Assembly: GCA_012295275.1 (NCBI GenBank)
Contig: CM022679.1
Coordinates: 6,115,157-6,179,156, forward strand
Direction of reading: 5' to 3'
Source: Chrysomallon squamiferum
Lineage: Eukaryota > Mollusca > Gastropoda > Neomphalida > Peltospiridae
DNA: 64,000 nucleotides
Under the pieces are notes generated by a model, which saw nothing but the letters and a program-made list of their open reading frames with translations, had not been told where the DNA came from and searched no databases. Position numbers and translations under genes: made by a program. Shown here one piece after another: positions 51,422 to 60,192 of the stretch (positions are counted from its first letter, which is position 1; every line of letters starts with the position of its first letter).

Positions 51422-52599
51422 TTATTATTTTATTATTCTTGTGCAGAGATGGACATTACAGGTGATGATCGTATTGTTGTCATGTAAATAGATATTATTA
51501 TTAACATATATTTTATTTAACTGGTTTACTGGTGTCTACAAAATTTCGCTGACTGATTACCTTTAAAATAAGAGACCTCATAAATATTAATCTTCTTCGG
51601 GCCAACAATACAGAAAAGCTTGAGCTATAGACTAATTTTATGACTCATATAAGATCATTTCGTCGGCTTGTTAATACGAGAACACTATGTTTAAAAAGAA
51701 AACGAATTAAATGTCGGCTTCTGAACCTTCGACTGATACTATACAGAGCTGTCAGTATTAAATTCACGCTCTTGAAAATGTCACCATACGAGTGATATTA
51801 TATTCCATTTAAGTAGTCTTTCATACATTATAATCCCATGGGTAAACACACAGTACACTTCATAGTAAGCCGACAATGAATTTGAAAAGAAGTTTCTTGT
51901 AAGCAAAATGAGATTTATTTTATATCTGTGTTAATTGCCCCGAGCGTGTGCAATTGTCACACGCCTTTGATGACGTCGATAAAGAAGTAAAAAAAAAAAA
52001 AAAAAAAAAGGAAGGGTTAATAAATAGAAGTTCAGGTATGCTAATGTAAATACTAGTATAATTATTCATTGAAGAAAATCATACTGGTATGCAGTCGGGT
52101 GACTGGGTACAGGCTGTGAAAGTCTGTTTTATATTGATTCGTTTATATTTAAATATATATATATATATATATATATAAAAGAATGACAGAGAATACATTT
52201 TATATATACGAAAATTGAAGTAATATTTTAGAATATATCATAATTTTTGTGTATATTGTATACATTGTGTACGTATGTATGTATGTGTATGTTATATGTA
52301 TAACGACAATGATGCAGCTACATTTTAATATTTTTATGTCAGATGAATATTCAGAAACGCTTGTCGTGGCCGCAGTTTTCTCAGTACAAGTCTTGGCTGT
52401 ATTTACAACCTACGTGTATGTTTTCTGTAGACTATGCTACCATTTTATGGATCCTCGGAAAATATTGACGTGTTTCTGAAGAAAAGGCCCGTTTATCACC
52501 TTGTTGCGATATCTTGGCGGTTTGCTGGTTCTTTAGAAAGTAGTATCTCACGTTAAACCGACATAATCCACTATGTACCCCGACTGGACAGGCATGGCT

Positions 52600-52695
52600 A
52601 AATTCCATTGGTCAGAGATATTGCATTGACCATGAATGGCCGTGATCATATACGCATGTACTGGATTTAACACCTGTTCAGGTATAAATAAATAC
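52600..52695 (+). promoter_or_regulatory. Orphan promoter-like patch: inverted CCAAT box and TATA box
   Basis: CCATTGGTCAG at 52605-52615 reads inverted as CTGACCAATGG, a strong NF-Y type CCAAT box. TATAAATA follows at 52683-52690, about 70 bases downstream. No ORF of note follows on the plus strand. Motif spacing is typical of a promoter, but no gene is recognised. Confidence 0.3.
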
Positions 52696-52973
52696 GTGAC
52701 ATGTAAGTGATGAATACAACACATGTGGGTAGAGTGTTTGTATTCATTATGAAGAACTGACAAAACATAAGGAAAATTAAATTTTTCTGTATGTTTTGGG
52801 TGTTCAGTGATTTCAGAAACTGAACTTAATATTGGCTGACGACCTTGAGCGTGACAAAAAAAAATAGGTTTTAGCCTAGACTTTTTAAGCAGACTGGCTT
52901 CTTATATACATACTTTAACATAAAGGAATAGGTCTTTTTCTTTAATCTGTTTTATTTATTTAGGGAACTTTTG

Positions 52974-52975
<2 letters not shown>

Positions 52976-53010
<35 letters not shown>

Positions 53011-53019
53011 TATTTATTT

Positions 53020-53054
<35 letters not shown>

Positions 53055-53059
53055 TATAT

Positions 53060-53090
<31 letters not shown>

Positions 53091-53112
53091 TATATTTATT
53101 TATTAATATATT
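52976..53112. repeat. (TTA)n-(TTTA)n microsatellite
   Basis: About 30 bases of TTA repeats followed by about 100 bases of TTTA repeats with TATA interruptions. Confidence 0.97.
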
Positions 53113-53562
53113 TTTATTTTTATTTTTTACGAGTTTGTTCTTTTCTTTTAAATCAGTTTAATGGCAGAAGAAAATTAAAATAAATAAATAAATAACCGTA
53201 ACGTGCCTAAAAACAAAACAAAAAAACTTAGGTATCTTGTGAATTTGGTCATATTAGTATTAAGATTCAGAACTCTAGAAGTTTCTAAATTGTTATATTG
53301 GTCTTTTTCAGAAATGAATATTCTGCATTGTTTACTAAAAAGATGAACCTCGTGGAAAAGTTATCACGAAGTACTTTTACTGCTTTTCAAAGAATACAAC
53401 AGTGAGAATCGCCATTCAGCAGACGGACGTGTATGATCCTGTCTGCATCTAGTAACTAGATTAAACGCACATTTAATAGAAAGATTTTCCGCATTTGAAT
53501 AGAATGAACAATAAACGTGAAATAACAATAAGGTCTCTGCATATACAGACATAAAAAAGAAA

Positions 53563-53567
53563 GAAAG

Positions 53568-53604
<37 letters not shown>
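53563..53604. repeat. Poly-A tract (about 37 A)
   Basis: A GAAA-interrupted start then an uninterrupted A run ending in ggaatag. It could be the tail of a retroposed sequence, but no promoter boxes or gene body are recognised to its left. Confidence 0.9.
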
Positions 53605-53605
<1 letters not shown>

Positions 53606-53936
53606 AATAGATCCGCGGAAGTAAACCTTTGATGATTAGTCTGTTGAAATATTTATTTAAAAGTAAACACCATACAAAACCAATGTTATTGTAGAACAGT
53701 TCTATACTTAGGTCAAAGTCCTTGAAAATACTTTAAATACATAAACTGTAGGCCTATTTGGGTATGCATATTCTGTGTTTATATATCCTGAATGTATGCG
53801 TGCGTGTGTGTGTTTGTATGTAGACTGTACCTATGTCAGGCAGCCAACTTACTTATCCATGCACAGATGACAGGCATGTTTAATTTTATATGGATAGATA
53901 TTTATCTATAAATATAAGGTTCCATGAATATGCAAG

Positions 53937-54284
53937 TAAGCTCTAAAACAGGACGCTAACGAAAAATGTCGTTGGATATAAAACTTCCGCTCTAAGTCCA
54001 TAATAGTATTTCGGTCCACTAGATGTACTGTTAACAGTTTGGATTGGCAAAATATATAGAGAGTTTCTATGATAAAAATATAGTTCAGTTTGAATTGTGT
54101 ATCTCTCAAGAAAATAATTAATATATTAAAATTATTATGAGGAAAAGAAATTTTGGAAATGAACAAGCGAAATTTGATTTACCATTATTTTTACGACGAC
54201 GAGTCATTTACAATAGCCTCTGTTGATTGAAACTAACTTCGTACGTTACAAGGGAGATTACCAGTGTTTGTCCTAAAATAAAAT
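53937..54284 (-). repeat. Left arm of long inverted duplication (mirror copy of the DNAJB12/14-like gene 5' flank)
   Basis: Read on the minus strand, this stretch aligns end to end with 55917-56263 on the plus strand, at very roughly four-fifths identity by eye. Shared blocks include cactggtaatctcccttgta, aaatgactcgtc, gttcatttcca, attttgccaatc, aaactgttaaca, catctagtgga, ggaagttttatatccaa and cctgttttag. Similarity stops at gctta on the outer side and at tttattttagg on the inner side. The ATGGCG of the right arm reads AGGCTA here. Confidence 0.88.
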
Positions 54285-54436
54285 GGTTATGGTTATGGTC
54301 AATATATTTTTAAGCACTGTTGTGTACTGTGAGTTGGTCAGTATAAAATATTTCTTCTGCATAAATAAAAATATTGAAATCGCAATGACGTTTTCCCTTC
54401 TAAAAATGCAATGGTATTTCTTAAAAACAACAACAA

Positions 54437-54438
54437 CA

Positions 54439-54480
<42 letters not shown>
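54437..54480. repeat. (AAT)n microsatellite
   Basis: Uninterrupted run of AAT units in the spacer between the two inverted arms. Confidence 0.97.
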
Positions 54481-54482
<2 letters not shown>

Positions 54483-54659
54483 GCCTTTTTTTGTATGTTT
54501 ATATATATATTAATTAGAAGTAATAATTAATGTAATATTTAAATACTAATGCAAAATACAGTTAATTACTGAACAAAAACTTCGGTTTAAAATCAACATC
54601 TATCCAACAAGTATTCAGAATGTATTAATATGCAGGATCAACTTTATATCCACATTTAA

Positions 54660-54881
54660 TTACAGAAATGCAGGTAATTTATTTTTGATAAATAGACAGT
54701 TTATAAAATTGAGCACTATATCCCTGCAACTGAACCCAACACTGATTTCAATAAGCACATCATTTTCTTCATCACAATGTTCAGCGATGCTTCTTAAGTA
54801 CCATTCTTTGTCATATATATCTGGACTAAAATTGGTCCATGATAATAATTCAGTAATACTCGTCTGAGAAACTAAATCCAT
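54660..54881 (-). pseudogene. 73-codon ORF between the inverted arms, possible transposon-protein fragment
   Basis: The frame reads TSITELLSWTNFSPDIYDKE, then WYLRSIAEHCDEENDVLIEI, then sequence that looks unrelated. The YDKEWYL..IAE...EENDVLI segment recalls a short Tudor-like WYxGxI...EENDVxI stretch that occurs in transposon-associated proteins of invertebrate genomes; this is from memory of the pattern, not a search. The rest of such a protein is absent. It lies inside the roughly 1.6 kb spacer of the inverted duplication. Chance is possible. Confidence 0.35.
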
Positions 54882-55916
54882 CTATCCATCTGTCTATCTA
54901 TATATACATACATCCATGTCTTTAATGTACCTTGCACTGTTAAAAGTTCAAATAAAACAAATATTATATGGAAATTAAAAAAATAAATATATTAGTATAT
55001 ATTATGGTATATGTTTATTAATAATTTCCGCATCTGTAAAATGAGATTATTAGTTTTAAAAATATTAAATGTAAATTAATGAATTTCAAATACCCGGTTC
55101 TAAATTGCTCCAGTCTAAAAGAGCTTCCGCAAAATCGATCATGAACAATTATATATACATAATTAAAATTATACAATATATAACACTATTATATGTTCAT
55201 TATAAAATATAGATAAAATAAAGTACGATTATATATTTATAATAAAATACTGGTAATATAAAAATTATTAATTAAATGCAAATAAAATATAGTACAATTA
55301 TATATTCGTAATAAGATATATATATATATATATATATATATACTATTTTAAAATAAAACAGTTATATATTTATAAGAAAATAAGAAAAATATAACAGATA
55401 TGTATTAGTAATAAAATAAGATAAAATATAACAGTTCTATATTAAAATAATAGTTATATATACATAATAAAATAAGGTAAAATATAAGTTATTTATGTAC
55501 TCATAATAGAATAAGATAAAACATAAAGGTTGTTTATTCATAATAAAATAAGGTAAAACATAGTTCAGTTATTTGTTCGTAATAAATGTCAGTCAATATA
55601 TTCATAATGCATATCGGTCTCTTCTAAAATATATCATGGTGTTGGAAAATGCTAATATAATAGACATATTAAATCCTAAAACCAAAGCCATTTGGCGATC
55701 ATAGGTTATATGTATTATTATTATTATTATTATTACGTTTTTGTTTTAAGAGACTACCATTCCATTTTCAGAAGGGAAAACTGTGCAATCAATATTTTAA
55801 TCTATGTAAATTCATATTTCTGTTAGCAACGAGAAATATTTTACATTCACCAGTTCACAGTTCACATCAGTGCCTTTGTTATACTATATGTCTAGTTTTT
55901 TTTTTTTTTTTTTTTT

Positions 55917-56263
55917 AATTTATTTTAGGGTAAGCACTGGTAATCTCCCTTGTAACGTAGGAAGTCAATGTCAATCAACAGATGGCGTTGTAAATGACTC
56001 GTCATCGAAAAAATAGTGTTAAATCAATTTTCATTGGTTCATTTCCAACATTTCTTTTCTTTTAATAATTTTAATCAGTCAATAATTTTTTGAAGAGATA
56101 CACATTTCAAATCGAATTATATTTTTAATATACAAACTCTATATTTATTTTGCCAATCGAAACTGTTAACAAAATATCTAGTGGACAGAAATACAATTAT
56201 GGATTTAAAGCGAAAGTTTTATATCCAATCACATGTTTCGTAGCTTCCTGTTTTAGGGCTTAT
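55917..56263 (+). promoter_or_regulatory. Right arm of inverted duplication; 5' flank and leader of the DNAJB12/14-like gene
   Basis: This arm ends about a dozen bases before the start codon at 56276, so it should hold the core promoter and most of the leader. Visible motifs are ATGGCG at 55982-55987 (YY1-like) and the near-palindrome ATGACTCGTCAT at about 55994-56005, related to CRE/AP-1 sites. Both arms keep TGACTCGTC. A T run precedes the arm. No TATA box is placed convincingly. Confidence 0.7.
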
Positions 56264-56275
56264 ACCAAAATAAAA

Positions 56276-56408
56276 ATGGAAGGAAATAAAGATGAAAGCG
56301 AACGCTGTATTTTGATAGCACGGAAATGTATAAATACTGGAGATATCGAAAAAGCCGTCCGATTTTTACAGAAGGCTCAAAGGCTTTATCCAACAGAAGA
56401 AGCTAAAG
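56276..56408 (+). CDS. DNAJB12: DNAJB12/14-like exon 1
   Basis: Starts at ATG in aaaataaaaATGGaag. The frame is open upstream, with another ATG at 56150, but only residues from MEGNKDE on match the family, whose members also start MEGN. The upstream part is the inverted-duplicated leader. Ends in phase 1 at AAAG/gtaata. Confidence 0.92.
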
Positions 56409-59400
56409 GTAATAGTCTTTGTATGCCCCAAAAGCTGCCCGTGTTTATTCTTGAATGAGGGTGCGTCTTGCTTTTCTCACTTCTTCGTCCATTGGAACCA
56501 TTCATGTCATGACGTATTTGTAGTGGCAGCTTTACATTTACTTCCAAAAATGTTTTAATATATATATATATGCTAGAAAGAAAACCGAGAATGCTGACTT
56601 TACAAATTAGCATACTCAGTATGATACTCATCATACGGTATCACTATCACTGTATCAGTGTACAGTAATTAGTATACAATAGTCTCAGTCTGTAGAGAAA
56701 AAACGTTTCTTAACAACAACATTAAATAATAAAATTCTAATAGTAATACTGTTGGTATTAATATTAGTAATTTTTATAAACGTTTTCATGATTATCAATG
56801 TTCTGCTTAAGTCACCGTAATTTTCATTTCATTATTCATACTGGGAGAAGTTGCCCGACATTTTACATGGAACTAGAAACTAAGTGTAAGAAAGGATGGA
56901 TGGTGTTTAGAATGATGTATTATTGAAGGTATATATATATATATCATTCTAAACAGCATCCATACCTTCTTACTCTTAGTTTCTGGATTTATGGTTATTA
57001 TCAAAAGCCAGTAAGAGAAAAGCTACTAATGTGTAAACATATACATACATATATATATAAACACACACATGGAACTAGAAACTAAGAGTAAGAAAGGATG
57101 GTTGCTGTTCAGAATGATATATATATATATATATATATATACCTTCAATAATATGTCATTCTAAACACCATCCATCCTTTCTTACTCTTAGTTTCTGGTT
57201 CCATGTGTGTATATATATATATATATATGTTTACACATTAGTAGCTTTTCTCTTACTGGTTTTTGATAATAACCATAAATCCAGAAGCCATGACTATCAA
57301 GTGAATTAAATGATGTACATACAAATAACGCGAGTTGTAATATGAAAACACATTTATTTCTACTAGTAAATACAGAATTCGTGGCAAAGAATTATTTCTC
57401 ATCAATCCGTTCTTGTTGCACGTAAAGTGTATGGCAGCTTTGCCTAGAATCAAAGCACTCCTGTGTAGTAAAGAAATAATTTATTATCTCTACACTATGG
57501 ATTAAATTAACATTAAAGAGGCACACATTTATTTACTTACACACATTATAGTATTATAAGATAGGTATTCATAGTTAATAATAAGGAACATTTCGCATCA
57601 TGAATTGCCATGTAAGTTACTGAGATCACTAAACAGTTGTAAACTGATCTATACAATTTTTATATCCATATTTTTCACAGTAATAAATTTTGAAAGTTGT
57701 TCTTAATTGTTAAGGACATATTAAACCGTTTTATTGGAAATGAATGCCCAAGTTCCATTTCTTGTAATTTCTTTTCTCTCTTATTATTATCTTGTCCATT
57801 ATGTTGCTTTCTTTTACTGCAAAAACATAGAAAATATATACTAGATAATATTACAAAACAAATATTTATTCATTCTGATTTTATTAATGTTTTTAATTCC
57901 TCTTAAGTTTATACAGAACATTCTTTAATTGTGTTAATTGTTGCCCTCAGAGTTGATGACACAGTTGCAAAACAGGAATGCAAATTCAGACCCAAGCAAT
58001 GGTATGAAAGATTCTGAAGGAATGAGGAAGAGGAAAGGAAGTTTTGGTAGAGAAAGTAAATTTCCTGATAAAGAAAACAAACCAAATTCTGTTAATTACA
58101 CACAAGAACAGGTTGATCAAGTGAAAAGGTCAGTGGTAATAAAATTATAATAAACTGAAATCTTAATTTGTATAAAACTTAAGTAAGTTAAAGATTATTA
58201 ACTAATTTTGACTTGTAAATTCAAGATGACTTAAATATCTTATTTTTGGTGTCTTCTGTTCAGACTGCAATTTTGTTACCTGATAGTATGTTACTTTGCT
58301 TTTATAAGATAAGCATTCCCATGTTCCCAGCAACCTACCTCTAAACCAAAAATGATTTATAAATTGAGAAAAAGAAAAATTATATGACTTCAAGACTCCA
58401 ACTATATCTTACAGAGGGATTTTAGTAAAAAGTACCCTTGTTCTTTAATGTCATAAATTAAAAAAAACAATTCATTATTCTTTTCTTTTTTTTGTTACCA
58501 TTAAACATCTTTTTATTGTTTTATTTTTTTGTTTTAAAGAATATTAAAATGTAAGGATTTCTATGCCATCTTGAGTGTGTCAAAGGATGCCACAGAAATC
58601 GAGTTGAAGAAAGCCTACAGAAAATTGGCTTTGCAGATGCACCCAGATAAAAACAAAGCGCCAGGTGCAACAGAAGCATTCAAAGGTAAACCATTACACT
58701 GAAGAAATATTAGGCTACATACAAGTATTCTTTGTTAGAAATAGACTTAGCTTGTGCACCAATACAGACTAAATATTTAACAAATCAAAAAATAAATTTG
58801 ATAAATTTAAAAAAAGAAAGAAAAAAGTTAATTTAATTTTCATAGACACAGACTGCACAACAAGTCCCAGTTGTAACATTATCACAGTTGGAATATTGTC
58901 TGTATATAATAATAATAAAAAAATAAATACACCATAAAACAGTACTAAACAATCATATTTGACACTAAATGTCTACAGACTAAAAAATTGACTAAATTCT
59001 AAACTGTAGCAAGTATTACTTGTACATTTTAACTGCTTTCATACATGACAGAAGTTTTTGTAATTTTATTTTTCAGCTGTTGGAAATGCCTTTGCAGTTT
59101 TGAGTGATTCTTCAAAAAGGAAAAGATATGATACGTATGGTCCAGAAATGGAGGCTCCTTCAAGAAGAATGCAGAGAGATGATTATTCACATGGTTTTGA
59201 AGGTATGGTTTGAAAATAGTACTGATTATAGTCTTATTTTTCAGTGTTCAGTGTTATATTAGTTTGGTATTTGTATAGATTATTTATAAAAAAAAAACAT
59301 GTTTATAAATCAAAATAGTAGTATTCAGCTTTATGAATATTTTAAATTGCTGTATTACAGGTATTCATTTTATTTTTGACATGTTACATTTTAATTTTAT

Positions 59401-60154
59401 TGAACATAAGTATCAGAATTTCATCTGCTTTATGAAAAACCAAAGAAGTATAAATTGGTTCCAGTTTATTTATAAATATAATAATTAATATTGATCTTTA
59501 CAGAATAATTTTGGTTTTAAAAAAATCTAAATTTAATGTGCAGATTTCAAGTATATTTTAATAGAAACAGGCTTAAGTTAGGAACATGGAAGGGATAGGT
59601 AATTTATTTTCTGTTTTTAGGTGATATATCACCAGAGGAACTGTTCAACATGTTCTTTGGTGGAGGCTTTCCTTCAAGTAAGTGACTTCCTATAAATGAT
59701 TTGTTCATATTCGTCATCCACAGTTATAATTAATAGAGACAGACATCTGCTTTGCGTGTACTGCAGTATGATCAGAGTATCCGGATAGATATTTCATTTT
59801 TGCGTCATTGTTTAAAAATTAAATCTTTTACTGACAATTAATAATGCAAAAGAAATATATTATTTTTTTTTTTCTTATTTAAATATAATAATTTCTCTTG
59901 CACCTGTGGAAAGGATACATTATTTTACAGGGTCACTCTTTCTTATAAAATGTTTGTTGTTCATAAAGAGTCATGTTGTTCTTTCTCATTTTAAAAACAT
60001 AAAATTATACACATACGTTATTTTAATTACTCTTTTTTCATTAATTTATTAATTTGTTTGTTCTTGATCTTTCAGATGGAACAACAAGATATCAACATCG
60101 CAGTCACACAACACATCATCATTTCTACAGAGAATCCCAACCAGAGGTCGGGTT

Positions 60155-60192
<38 letters not shown>

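Larger units (their letters stand above)
45425..55916. other. Intergenic region between UTP14 and the DNAJB12/14-like gene
   Basis: Repeat-rich and AT-rich with moderate CpG. Besides the separately listed elements it contains CA/CATA tracts at 48630-48860, ATG repeats at 49257-49291, an A run and AAT repeats at 50751-50825, and AT-rich near-repeats (ataataaaatanggtaaaat) at 55190-55590. No conserved gene is seen. Confidence 0.65.

Noticed and set aside
56150-56275. Upstream in-frame extension of the J-protein start (ATG at 56150)
   Set aside because: The extra 42 residues come from the inverted-duplicated leader and do not resemble any DNAJB12/14 N-terminus; MEGNKDE at 56276 matches the family start.
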